NCBI GenBank assembly: GCA_025529335.1
Contig: JAMYHX010000035.1
Coordinates: forward strand, 106,075 to 170,074
Origin: Rhizopus sp. PT2906
Taxonomy: Eukaryota; Mucoromycota; Mucoromycetes; Mucorales; Rhizopodaceae
DNA length: 64,000 nt
Reading direction: 5' to 3'
A model generated the notes under the pieces. The model was not told the origin of the DNA, made no database searches, and saw only the letters and a program-made list of their open reading frames with translations. Numbering within the stretch: the first letter of the stretch is position 1; every line of letters begins with the position of its first letter. Below, in pieces: positions 21,410 to 32,169 of this stretch. The translations under genes and the position numbers were made by a program.

Positions 21410-24196
21410 TATCTGAGCAACTAAATGCGGCAAATCTTCATCTGCTTGTACTTGAAGAATAGTGCCTGACAGTTCATAGATAGCACATTTTTCAGGTGAC
21501 TCTTTGAATTCTGGGGGTATCTCTTTTCCGACAGGAAGTGCTTTGATCGTAAGCTCACAGTTGTTGATTCGAATACCAATTCTAGATTTGATTGTTACTA
21601 TTTAAATATGAATGTATTATGTACGCATTACCTTTCAGGTAACCAAGAAGAGAACGCCGGTGACTCTTCAGCTGCTCCACTTTGTTCATTTTCAGCTTGT
21701 TCCTGTGTAGACGCAGGTGTCGTCTTGGTAACATTCGGCCCATTTTGCCTCCAGACGACAGATTCGTCGCTATTGGCAGCTCCAGAGTTGATCAACAAGA
21801 CACCAGGCAGTCCGCAGATCACTTTCTTGGTTGCTGTTGGCTGGTATTGGCGACAATGTGAACACCATGCTTTCGTTTGGTTTTCTCTATACATGCTTGC
21901 TTTCAATATACTAGCAAAAGTCCTCTTTCTAGATTTCCTATCATTCTATAGCAACACAATTAGTATACCCATAACATGCAATATGGAGCATACCTTTTTA
22001 GGATACAGCAAATCCACAACAAATGGATAAGTCACTCTAGAGACTTGATTTAAACAATTACTACACCGACTCTGGCTCACTGTCTGAAGACCAAATAATT
22101 GCTGCATGGTCGAAGGAGTATCAAGACATTCTGTTTCTCCACTAGGCACTTGAACAATTTTTCTAATCAAAGGTTTGAATATCAATGGATTGTCTCCAGG
22201 CACATTCGATTCTTGATGAACTTGTTCCATCACAAAGCGAGTAAAATTTTGTATGAGCAGAGAATAAGACAGACCTCGCGTAGGCGTCTCCGGTTCGAAT
22301 AGACCTAAAGCATTCGCTTGGGGTATAGTGCTAAAGGCACGCAAAAAGTTGGTCGCTTGACAGTTTTGGCCATTGGAGTCCTCGAGCATGCGGAACAAGA
22401 AACCGAGCTCACACAAGAGGCAGTTATCTTTGGGACAAGAGATTTTGATATGTGATTTAGCTATCATTCGCAGAGGCAAAGTGAAGTAGAGCATCTGTAA
22501 GAACGAATTGCAGTAAGAGTTTCTAATGTGTGTCTCTAGGCCACCATAGGGAGTGGAATTATAATATCCAAAGTCAAAATCATCTACACCAAATTTACTA
22601 TACTGAATCTCAACACGGTGATAATATCTAGGCATGATTGTCACTGTAGGATCATTTGCGGACAAGTCTCCCACGGAAGATGATCTTCTACCAGAATGTG
22701 ATAAATCGTCTGGATCCAAAAGGCCGTTCTTTGACTGTAGTAATTCCCTTTCTTGTTCTGATCTAAACTTGGGTACATTTCTCTTTGCATTCGTCTTTTT
22801 CTTTCGAGGTGCCTGGTTTCTGTGTATATTACCTGGATTAGGCGCATAGCCTACAAAGTCGATCGTCTTCATGTTTTTCAAAATTTCCTCATCGAGATGT
22901 GCAGGCTGATGACCTACTTCATACACGGTTGTATTTGGCCAAACAGATAACAATGGATCTGTATAGTATGGCATGCCAATATTTGATAAGGATGTGTCTT
23001 CTGATAATGTCGTGGTTGGTGGCTGCACGATATCTGGGGCAATCAGGGGAAGTGAATAAGGATTGACATCAAAGTCCTCACGATCTGCACATTGAAATAT
23101 CATGCTATTTCCATCTCCAAACGCTATCGTCTGTGCAGAGCTGGATATGTCCATAGCTGTAATATAACTCGATGTCTGAACTTGGAAGAACTGTGCTGAT
23201 AATCCATACGAACCCATAGTTAAACTCGACACGTCACAAAGCTGAAATTGTCCTGTTTGAGAGGCAACTAGGCAAGTTGTACTAAGGGTTGGATGCATCT
23301 TCAAGAACATGGGTCCACTTGGAAACGGAATAGGTGCGAGTGTTCGTACGGCCATTCGAATATCGTAAACTTTGACAAGTGGATCCATGATGAGAGAACC
23401 TTGTCTGAAGCAAAAAGATATATCAAGTTATTCGCCCTGCCCAATAGACACTACTAATCTCCCATTCTTTTTTTTTTTTAAAAGGATACCTTTGAGAGAA
23501 GCCACAGGTCAACAATAAATTACCGGATACATCCAAATCAGACAAAGTAGCTGTATGTGCCTGTACACGTTGTTCCACTTTCATCGTTCTAGGATCTCTT
23601 AGAGTCACTTCACCCAATAATGAACCAGCACAGATCGAGCGAGGCATACTTTTCAAGACGACGATATTGGATACACCTTTGATAGTTCTCGTGATCACTC
23701 CTCGAGCCGCGCTGACGACCAACATATCTTCCTGTTGACCTGCTACTAATAGTTCGCCATTGGTGAGTGTAGTCGAAGTCATACAATGTAAGTTCTTTGT
23801 CTGCTCGTTACTACAAAGTCCCCATTTAGTAAATGAAGGTTTTATTCAATAAATTCAAACCTAATGTTCCATTTCACAAGACCTCGACGGTCTCTCATTT
23901 GTATGCTTTTTGGACTTAGACTGATGATACTTCTATCTGTCACTCGTATCTGTCTAACTTGCTGGTCATTATGCATTTTGAAAGAAGTATATCGCTGAAG
24001 TCCCTTTCCGTAATAGGATACAACTCGTCCCTATATAATGCATAAACTTTCAAGTAAAAAGAATTACTCTATTTCTTACAGAGTCATTGCCAACCCATAA
24101 TAGCTCGTGATATGGATCCCAGCATAAAGCAGATATGGGTGAGACGTTGCTCGTATTGACATAAATGTTTTGAACTTCTGTCCACTGACTTTCCAT
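20213..24196 (-). CDS. PAN2: PAN2, catalytic subunit of the Pan2-Pan3 poly(A) deadenylase
   Basis: Pan2-Pan3 trims mRNA poly(A) tails in the cytoplasm. Translation starts at 24196 (MESQWTEVQNIYVN). Domains in order: an N-terminal WD40 propeller (SPISALCWDPYHELLWVGND onward), a linker, a pseudo-ubiquitin-hydrolase domain (NSYCNSFLQMLYFTLPLRMI; the usual catalytic Cys context reads NSYCNSFLQ), and a C-terminal DEDD exonuclease. The exonuclease has VAIDAEFVALQ (first Asp and Glu), IVAGDLDAAL, IFIGHGLNKDFRI and THDSIEDARTALTLYKKYLE. Several short introns interrupt the gene. One, near 21350-21405, contains about 37 consecutive T on the plus strand. The C-terminal tail is Ser-rich and ends SYWPSQNIQ before the TAA at 20213-20215. 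All four DEDD acidic positions appear present. Confidence 0.93.
21367..21403. repeat. Long poly-T tract in a PAN2 intron
   Basis: About 37 consecutive T on the plus strand (poly-A on the transcribed PAN2 strand, so it is not a polypyrimidine tract for splicing). It lies in an intron between the ubiquitin-hydrolase-like and exonuclease parts of PAN2. Its true length may be affected by sequencing. Confidence 0.8.
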
Positions 24197-24329
24197 TTAT
24201 TTATTGGAAGAAAGAAAGAAGAGTGACGTGGTTTGAAAATGGTATGCCCTTATTTTGCCCCCCACCCTTTCTGAACTTTATGCTTCATTTTCTTTGTGCT
24301 TGCATCTCTTCATTAACTGACAGCAACTG

Positions 24330-25380
24330 TCTTAGTTCATTATAAATTGTAACAGTCTGTTGTTATTTTCAAAAGTAAAGTGTATACGACTTTCTAAAGC
24401 TTGTCTGCATACATTCGTGATGCTTGTCAACACCTCATCCGCTCTAACTCCAGCTTTAGATGATACTTCTGATTGAAGCACATCAGAGCTTTCAGTAACT
24501 GCTTTGATATCATTACTTTCCACAATATACTGGATAAGTATTATTCATAGTATGAATTCTCAAGCTAGAGTCAATTCCTAGGTAATATAAGTACACTGTA
24601 GCACTTCTCTTATTACTATCGTGACAATCTATCTTGGCTGTAAACTACACAGCTTTTATCGAAGCGATAAACCAGATACATATGCTTACATGTACGCCTA
24701 TTTCGTTGAAGTCTATGCAATTGCATGTAGTCATCATTCCTTGCTCAGTTGATATACTGTATACAACTTCCGTCGTGAAAGACTTGACAATATAACAAAC
24801 TACTTCATCGATATACACTTCCTGAACCATATCTTCTAATGACAGCTAATTGATCTCTTCTGCTCCAGTCATTCTCTTTTTTGTCTCTCTAGTCTTTGAA
24901 CTCATACTCTCTATATTAGCAGCCATCCTTGTGGTATTGTACATAAAACCTGTATGAGCATCATCAACCAAGACAAAGATTGAGCAATCCAGTCTTATGT
25001 TTCTCTTTCTTTGTAAATAATTTGTCTTCAATTAGTTACGACAATTCTCAATATAGTTGTTAGTTTCCATATTGGTGAAAATATAAGGCTGGTAACAGCA
25101 GACCAATATGAACTTGTCATATTCAAGGTAATATCTCAAAAGGTACATCATAAGCCTTTTAATACTCACCAAGAGTTTTTTGGAGCTGTAAAAGCTTCTG
25201 AGTAAATAACCCTCTTTGGTCTCTCATACATCAAACTCTTCAGTGCGACCATCATGCCCCTATAAGTAGTGTTGTTTCTTGCTGTGTTTGCAGTGAAAGT
25301 CGAATATTCTCTGACCAAATATAGATAAGGATATTAAAAGCAAACTACAATATTTAGTGATATTGGCGATGATGATTCGT
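24330..25380 (-). mobile_element. MULE/FAR1-like transposase relic with a SWIM zinc finger
   Basis: On the minus strand, TTCNCIDFNEIG is followed, after a one-base frame change, by RTCKHMYLVYRFDKS. Together this is C-x-C-x(n)-C-x-H with the MYLVYR tail, a SWIM zinc finger as found in MULE/FAR1-type transposases. In transcript order before it lie YRGMMVALKSLMYERPKRV and MAANIESMSSKTRETKKRM. After it is a helical tail (KAVTESSDVLQSEVSSKAGV). Stops and frame changes separate all parts and no DDE core is readable, so it is dead. The relic sits between the PAN2 promoter and eL39. Confidence 0.5.
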
Positions 25381-25826
25381 TCATGCTTAAAGTTCATTTC
25401 ATCTTTTTTAATTCTCCAATAAAGACAACAATGAGGTATCCAAAGTTACTTAAGTGGCAATAAAAAAGAAGTGAAAGAAATGACAAAGCCTACATGATCA
25501 TTACCATGAGTTAATATAAACAAAGTATCGTGAGAAAAACATAAACCAAGGATAAATAAGAGTAAATCAAATCAATATCCATGTTGAGCAAGCAAAAGGA
25601 AAAAAAAAGAAGAGGATCAATGGTCATACATTCATTTAGATCAACACAAGCAATGGACACGTGTAAACTCTATGGTTAATGCTTGAGTATTGCATTGAGA
25701 AGTATGTGATATTTTTAATCTCAGCACATGACCTCCTCTTGCTCCTACTGCTGGAACACAATGCTTGACTTGGGGGGTCACCACAAAACATCCATCCTCC
25801 CCCTCTTTCACCCACACAAAGATAAA

Positions 25827-26111
25827 ATGGTAACCCAAAGAAAGAGATGATTGAAAGACGGATGGATGTATTCATCTTTGTTATGGATGATATTGTAGCC
25901 TTCTCAAAAGTCATTCATCACCAAGATTAAACTTGGCAAGGCCAAGAAGCAGAACCGCCCTTTGCCTCACTGGTTCCGTCTTAAGACTGACACCAAGATT
26001 CGGTAAATTAGAGATAATTTGTTCACATTTTACTCCTTTCATTCTCATTCTCTTTATGTTAGTTGGAATGCCAAGAGACGTAACTGGCGTCATACCAAAT
26101 TGAACATTTAA
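25827..26111 (+). CDS. RPL39: 60S ribosomal protein eL39
   Basis: eL39 lines the ribosomal exit tunnel. Three exons, 25827-25829, 25899-26002 and 26063-26111, total 156 bases and give exactly 51 residues, the usual length of the family. Exon 1 is only the ATG, followed directly by GTAACC; the introns are 69 and 60 nt. The protein reads PSQKSFITKIKLGKAKKQNR, then PLPHWFRLKTDTKIR, then WNAKRRNWRHTKLNI. The family usually has Tyr where this Trp stands (KIRYNAKRR). A pyrimidine-rich leader (25795-25815) precedes the ATG, as in many ribosomal protein genes. Because its exons are short, the locus is masked by a longer antisense frame. Confidence 0.93.
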
Positions 26112-26194
26112 TTGTTTATAATTAAAAGCGAATTATGTATATTCTCCATGTATACGACATTCTACTACAATTAGACTATTACTTCTACACACTC

Positions 26195-26296
26195 ATACAC
26201 ACTCACCTACACACACGCACACAAACAAACAAACACATATACATACATTAATATATTTATATATATATATATATAAATGTATATATATATATACAA
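26195..26296. repeat. CA and TA microsatellites
   Basis: ACAC-rich then (TA)n simple repeats in the 255-base spacer between the convergent eL39 and Atg8 genes. Confidence 0.75.
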
Positions 26297-26366
26297 CGAC
26301 ATGTCTTTTTACTTTCTCTACATTGTCAGTGCATCATATATATCACAAACAATTTATTATAAAGTA

Positions 26367-26878
26367 TTAATGACCAAACGTATTTTCACCAGAATAACTA
26401 GAGAAAAGTGATTAGACAAAACGTATATATATATACAAGAAAATGACTTACGTGATGTATAAGAATCCATCTTCATCTTTATGCTCATCATAAATAGAAC
26501 TCATGAGGGCTAAATAGCAACATTATTATTATCTGCTTTAAAAAGAACTAGAGTACTACTTTTTACCTGCTGTAGGTGGTAATATTTCATTAACAAAGAT
26601 GAATATCGCTTTCTCTGGACTCAATTTGATTCTTTTTCGAATGACATATACAAATTGACCCACTGTTAGGTCTGCAGGCACAAGATATTTCTTTTTATCA
26701 ATCATGGGTATATCACTCTTTTCAACTTTCTCGCAAATAACAGGAATACGATCTGGATATTTTTGACGAATACGTTCTGCCTCTGCTTTACGTTTTTCTA
26801 CTTGCTTCTTTAGTCTCTATTTTATTATCTTTAATAAAACTTACCAAAAGGATGTTCGTCTTTAAATTTGGAGCGCAT
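26367..26878 (-). CDS. ATG8: Autophagy ubiquitin-like protein Atg8
   Basis: Atg8 is conjugated to phosphatidylethanolamine on autophagosome membranes. Start at 26878. The model of four exons gives 117 residues, the standard length: MRSKFKDEHPF, spliced to EKRKAEAERIRQKYPDRIPV, KSDIPMIDKKKYLVPADLTV, GQFVYVIRKRIKLSPEKAIF, IFVNEILPPTA, ALMSSIYDEHKDEDGFLYIT and YSGENTFGH. The C-terminal FG plus one residue (His) is the Atg4 processing site exposing Gly116. The ubiquitin fold and the hydrophobic pockets for AIM motifs (KYLVPADL, IRKRIKL) are intact. Intron 1 begins at 26844 and exon 2 at 26797. It converges with eL39. Confidence 0.95.
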
Positions 26879-27376
26879 AATATTAAAATAACCGCAGTAA
26901 AAAAAAAAAAAAAAGTGTATGAAATGTAAAAGAAAAAAGGAAAAAGGACGACGTATTGCCCGCATAAATATTGAATATGCATGTGATCACCCCATATGAT
27001 GTCCTATTGAAACTCCTTATTTACACCCTAGCCTTACCCTCATTTTCTCTCTATATCTCTCGTTTTTTGAATATATGCCCTTGATTAGTCATAATAACCA
27101 TAGTAAATAATTCATGTACATAATTGATGCATATGCTATTATTATTATGCAAATTTCAATAAAGTATTTATATGTCATCTTGCAGAAAATATAAAGAGAT
27201 CATCTTTTTTAAAATCGCGTATTGATTATTTCAACAAATGAAACTGAGAGAAAAAGAAAGAGAGAGAAAAGAGAGATCAAAGGAGATCAAAAGAAAGCTA
27301 GAAAGATTAACAGCTGGCTTTCATTTTCATCTCTTTTTTTATTTTTTTTTTCTCTCTCTCTCTTATTATTAAACAT
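26879..27376. other. Divergent intergenic region, Atg8 to CBS-like gene
   Basis: Shared upstream region of two divergently transcribed genes (Atg8 on minus, the CBS-like gene on plus). It contains A and T tracts and GA/CT repeats near 27250-27365, the latter probably in the leader of the plus gene. No gene seen. Confidence 0.5.
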
Positions 27377-29068
27377 ATGCTTCCTCCAATTATTGATGAT
27401 ATCAGTCAAAGTATAGGTTCAACACCTATGATAAGGCTTACTCCTCAGAATAAAGGTGTTATTGTTATTATTATTGTATTCATTCTATTACTTACTCCCT
27501 TATAGTCAATATTTTAGCAAAACTTGAGTTTACTAACCCCACTGGAAGTGTCAAAGATAGGCTTGCAAAATACTTGCTTGATGGTAAAACTGCCTTGTTA
27601 TCAAAGAAAAAAGAATAACTAAAATGATCGAATAGAGCATGAAAAGAATAACTCAGTCGACAAAAAGATAAAGACATTGATTATTCCAACCAGTGGAAAC
27701 TTGGGTATCTCAATTGCAACTTTGGCAGCCAGACGCGGCTATCGAATTATTAGCATCCTGCCTGAACGTACCTCAAATGATCGTATTGCTTTATTAAAGG
27801 CTCTGGGTGTAGAAATCTTGCGATCACCTAATGAAGTCAAACCTGATGCGGCAGAGAGTGCTTATTCGGTAGCTGCAAGACTCGCTGAACAGCTATCAGA
27901 TGCTGTCGTTATGGATGAATCTAAATTACGTGATTACAAGCCTTATCATGACTTGGCAGAGGAAATACTTCAACAAACAAAGATGGCAATTGACTTTTTG
28001 TTTGTTGGTGCTGAATCAGGTGCCATGCTGACCGGTGTAGCAAGATATTTAAAAGACAAAATCCCTGAGCTCAAGGTAAAAAAAAAAAGAAAAAAAGAAA
28101 CACTCCTAAACCCTTATTTTGGATTAGGTTATTGGGGTCGAGCCTACTGATTCTGTCTTGGGCGGTGAACAGGACAAGTTGGCTAATCGATATGTAATAC
28201 TTGTTTTATTCACACAATTTAAAACTAATTTGTTATTGCTTTCAGGATTGGAAAATTGAAGACTTGGGAAATAATTTTGTAACCAAGAGCCTAGACAAAA
28301 GCATAGTAGATGAGTGGATAAAAATATCAGATAAAGAAGCATTCTCGGCCGCTCGTCGTTTGATCCGTGATGAAGGCATTCTCTGTGGACCCTCTTCTGG
28401 AGCAGTGGTTACCGCAGCAGCCCGTCATGCTCAAACCGTTGTATCAGACCATAGCACTCATACTTTTCAATCAGTTGTCATCCTGAATGATAGCGCCAAA
28501 AACTATACCTCCACCTTGTTATCCGATGATTGGTTATTTGAAAATGATTTGGCTGATGATTTGATGACACGTGAGTTAGAGTATCTCTCTCAGAGTAGAT
28601 ATAGAGCTGCCAGTGTTGAGGATCTTCAGCTTCCTGCAGCAGTGACAATCCCACCAACATGTACCGTTGGTCATGCTATCGATCTTATGTTAGAAAGGGA
28701 GTATTCCCAATTACCTGTTATCAACCCATCAAACAGAAAATTGGTGGGATATGTCTCTCTAAGTTCACTACAGGAACATCTTGTTCACAACACAGCTGAC
28801 TTGAGCAGTACGGTTGAATCATGCATGTTTTCTTTCAAGAAAGAAGGCAATAAGAAATATCAAGTTATTACACCCGATACAAGCCTGGCAGACCTTGGTA
28901 AAATAACATAAAAACGTCAAGATATATCCTAGTCACACTCTTTATATAGCTAAATTCTTTGAAAAGAACTCCTTTGCTGTCATTACTGATGCTAACCGCA
29001 AATGGTGTCTTGGAGTAGCCACCAAGTATGACTTGATCAGCTTTTTACATAGAAGACAGTTTTTGTAA
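27377..29068 (+). CDS. Divergent cystathionine beta-synthase-like protein with C-terminal CBS pair
   Basis: Six exons (27377-27455, 27506-27583, 27636-28075, 28128-28193, 28246-28897, 28950-29068) give exactly 477 residues. The architecture is that of cystathionine beta-synthase: a PLP fold-type II domain (SIGSTPMIRL; TNPTGSVKDRL with the PLP lysine; IIPTSGNLGISIATLAA) and a C-terminal CBS-domain pair (TVGHAIDLMLEREYSQLPVI; SFAVITDANRKWCLGVATKY). There is no N-terminal heme segment, as in yeast. The phosphate-binding glycine loop, GTGGTISG in yeast CBS as I recall it, is here GAESGAMLTG. The GGSSG motif near the end of the fold is GPSSG, and the QY-N-NP segment is replaced by DESKLRDYKPYHD. 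It may be a paralog with changed substrate or reduced activity. The canonical enzyme is not in this window. Confidence 0.82.
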
Positions 29069-29460
29069 GATGTCATATGTTCATCCTTTCCAATGTCTTA
29101 GTCACTTGAATTTGTTTATTGTCATTTACCCCTCGCCTTCTTGAATTATGTTGTCAAAAAATAAAACCTTTGTTGTCCCTCTCAAATTACCTATCGCCTG
29201 AAAATTATTGCACTTGACCTTGCGTAAACCGATGGCTGACATATTATCTTTTAATGGATACAATTCGTCACCAGTTTGAAACAATGACTTATTTGTGGAT
29301 GTTAGCTCAGCTGGTGTTTTCCCATTGAGAAGACCTCCAATTCATATAGTCAGTTCCAAAGGTAGATTTTCCAAAGCATTTTTTGACAAATATGAAAATA
29401 CAACCATATAAGGAAGCAGCATAACATTAGCTGTAACTCAAATCTTTTAAAAGTGATATA
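29069..29460. other. Intergenic region downstream of the CBS-like gene
   Basis: No gene recognised. It ends at the edge of the cyclophilin inverted-repeat arm at about 29462. Confidence 0.5.
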
Positions 29461-29461
29461 G

Positions 29462-30310
29462 TAGAAATAGATCTTTATTTGTCATTGTAGCGTAAGTGGT
29501 ATTTACAATTCACCACAATCCGCAATGATAACTTTTCTGACAGGTTTACCACTTGCTGAGCCATACCTTTCAATATTCCTTACGAGATCCATTCTATAAA
29601 GAGTCAGCATTGCTGGTATTTTATGTATCATCTCAGACTTACCCTTCAACAACTTCACCAAACACGACATGTGCTCCGTCCAACCACGAAGTAACAACAG
29701 TCGTAATGAAGAATTGAGAACCATTTGTGTTCTTGCCAGCATTAGCCATAGACAACAGTCCAGGTTTGTTATGCTTCAATCGGAAGTTTTCATCTTCAAA
29801 TTTATCACCTATACGCGTTAAAATAAAAGGTTAGAACTCAGCCTTTGACAGTAAGTTCTGAAGCTTTACCATAGATGGATCTTCCACCAGTGCCGTTTCC
29901 TTTGGTGAAGTCACCACCTTGAATCATAAACTTAGGAATAATACGATGGAATGAACTTCCTTTGTATCCAAAACCATGTTGACCAGTACAGAGTTCACGG
30001 AAGTTTCTTGCTGTCTTGGGGACAACGTCATCAAAGAGCTTGAAGACAATACGCTATAGACATTATTTAGCGATAAGCTCCCGAGGCTATTTTTGCCTTT
30101 ATACTTACTCCAGCAGGCTGGTCCTCAATAGTAATGTCAAAGTAAACCTAAATCATAATTTAGAGCATAATCCTTATAGGCCTTATCATCTATTTACGTT
30201 AGATCCCATTTTTTGTTTTACAGTAGAAAAAGGTGGATAGACAGCCAAAGATGAGCCCTTTTTATGCCAAAAGGTTGACTCGGAGCCTGAATATGTTTTT
30301 TCCTAAACTA
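29462..30310. repeat. Inverted-repeat arm A (cyclophilin gene copy)
   Basis: This arm is almost the reverse complement of 39066-39906. It includes promoter, all exons, all introns and the first bases past the stop. The match begins upstream at the shared sequence ACATATTCAGGCTCCGAGTC and ends downstream just after AATAAAGATCTATTTCT. By eye the arms differ at only a few percent of positions. Confidence 0.85.
29503..30209 (-). CDS. Cyclophilin A, peptidyl-prolyl cis-trans isomerase (copy 1)
   Basis: A cytosolic prolyl isomerase and cyclosporin A target. The ATG at 30209 opens a 12-base exon (MGSN) followed by a 49-nt intron. Further exons give VYFDITIEDQPAG, the core FRELCTGQHGFGYKGSSFHR and IIPKFMIQGGDFTKGNGTGG. 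Then come DKFEDENFRLKHNKPGLLSM, ANAGKNTNGSQFFITTVVTS and WLDGAHVVFGEVVEGMD, with a C-terminus IIADCGEL. The catalytic and ligand residues are present: Arg in FHRIIP, Phe and Gln in KFMIQGG, Trp in SWLDG, His in AHVVFG. The length is about 163 residues, normal for CypA. It is nearly identical to the gene at 39163-39869, which lies in opposite orientation. Confidence 0.93.
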
Positions 30311-30780
30311 AGCAATTGGCCGAAAGTAACTATATGAAATGAAGCACTCTAGCGATGTTTGAATTAAAAGAATAAATTTGTGCGCTGTTATTGTAGTATG
30401 GAGTCAAGCCCTTCTATCATCTTATAGTGGAAGAAACGTACGCGAGCCTTTGATACCGTACTACAAAGTAGTGAACATAATTTTGTAAGGAAGATTAAAT
30501 ATCAATGAATTTTATATAGCCAATCAAAGGTAAAAGGATCCCACACAGCAGATGTATAACATTGTGATACGTCTCGCATATACGCTAATTCCAGAAATTA
30601 ATGTCGTTCCAAGATGTCGTATTTTGTACATTTTGTATTATAAATTTTTGAATTACGCGACATTACTTATAGAAAAAACTGTATAAAGTAATAAGGGAAG
30701 GATAATACTAAGGGCACTGCAAAATTCAGAAAAAGGTAATACTCCCCTCCAAACTGCAGAACAAAGATTTGTTAAGACTA
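30311..30780. other. Non-coding DNA beyond inverted-repeat arm A
   Basis: AT-rich sequence with no recognisable gene. It begins where similarity between the two cyclophilin loci ends. Confidence 0.4.
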
Positions 30781-30819
30781 TTTGTGGTTTAATTTAGAAA
30801 CTACTCAGGGCTGCTATAC

Positions 30820-31060
30820 AAGAAGATGTCAACAAGGCTAAGCCCTACTCAAGGTTCATTGAGCCGTTCTTGTCCAGCCTCTTTGACGATCCTGACTAGG
30901 GACACTATTCCCGTTGGACGAATATTAGAATCCTTGAAGCTAAGAAAAATTCTATCAATCCACCCGGACAGCGTTCTGATCTCTGCTTAATGAAGTCTCT
31001 TGATCTCAGGTGGCATCATCTGTTGTATTTCTACGTTTATAGCAAAGAATATTGCACCCT
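30820..31060 (+). pseudogene. Fragment of a Mucorales-type repeated protein family (possible PD-(D/E)XK relative)
   Basis: The plus strand reads VNKAKPYSRFIEPFLSSLFD, DPD, a stop, then GHYSRWTNIRILEAKKNSIN and RSDLCLMKSLDLRWHHLL. The FLSSLFDDP block followed by an R-x-D-LC-type block recalls multi-copy proteins of Mucorales in which RRPD is followed by GxxEVKP. The ExK half is not visible here. Decayed, with at least one stop. Compare the better preserved piece at 58989-59480. Confidence 0.25.
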
Positions 31061-31086
31061 TTGACATAATATAGTTAATATATATT

Positions 31087-32161
31087 TCATACACAAGCCA
31101 AGATACTATTTCTAAGTCCATAACGCTGATTTATGGTATCTCTAGTCTGTAGTAACTGATGACGCGTCATATGATATAACTCACTAGATGTTTGGCAACA
31201 TTTATTCTTGTGAAGTAATACACGTATTACATTAACTTCGTCTTCTTTGTCTCGAACTAACATACAATGCAATAAAAAAAACTCAACCTTTATGTTTATT
31301 TGATTATTTCGTAATTCCATTATCATATTGATATTGTTGGATATACATATTTCAGTATTAAACTACATAAAATATAATCCTTTCTATGATTATTGAGGTA
31401 TACAGAGCATCACATCGATCTTCCGTAAGGCATAGGAACTCTGGTAGGTGGGTCAGAAGTAAGTCTAGAGCTAGCCATCCACTGAATCAGATGAGTGCAG
31501 CTGGGTGTATAAATATTTAGTGGCAGTCTGTCTGTCTGCTTGATTGATCGAGGCTGGATAGGTTGGATAGGCATAGATCACTGCTTTCAAGATGATACAG
31601 GACAGGAATATAGCGTTGAGATTTCTATGATTTAACCAAGTGTTTAATAAATCCAGGTGATTCCTGGTTTGCTTCAACCAAATTTTTTCTGCTTTGAAGC
31701 TCTCAATTTTAGCTACTTCGTCTTACAGATTACCTATTTATATCCTATTGCTCGACAACAGCGAAGGTAAAATGTTGTAATGCTTGTATTGAGAGGCATG
31801 TGGTCTCGCCTGCCCTGTGACTTTTTCAATTGTCTTATTCTCAAACTATTCCAGCAAAGCTGGAAGCGTTTGACAAAGAGTTCTTTGCTACATCCTCAGT
31901 CGTAAGGAAATCATCGAGAGATAAAATTAAATCTCAGTAAGAGAGAACATATGAAACGTGCTTGTGTTTAGTGAGCATGGATTTCTGGAAATAAACAGAA
32001 TCCATCATTTCACAACTTTCAACAGTCAAGCATTGCTTGTGCTTGCAGATTAATATATCACATTCACAGGACAACGCGAATACCAGGAAAAGGAAGATGA
32101 GCAAGGCACCGTCATTGTGATCATCTACTTCATTAGGCAATATAAGCCTCTGAAAGGTCAA
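31087..32161 (-). other. Unrecognised minus-strand open segments
   Basis: Three short open segments follow each other on the minus strand (31934-32161, 31471-31677, 31087-31326). Their translations (for example LILPNEVDDHNDGALLIFLF, TATKYLYTQLHSSDSVDG and NKCCQTSSELYHMTRHQLLQ) look more protein-like than random. I cannot link them with confident splice sites or a family. They may be pieces of one decayed element. Confidence 0.2.
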
Positions 32162-32169
32162 AGACTGCT

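Noticed and set aside
21608..22030. Plus-strand frame of 140 codons
   Set aside because: It is antisense to PAN2 exons and introns and shows no motif of its own.
22291..22300. GGTTCGAAT, similar to a tRNA T-loop
   Set aside because: It lies within PAN2 coding sequence and no acceptor stem or anticodon arm can be formed around it.
25911..26093. Minus-strand open frame of 60 codons
   Set aside because: It is the antisense shadow of eL39 exons 2 and 3 on the plus strand.
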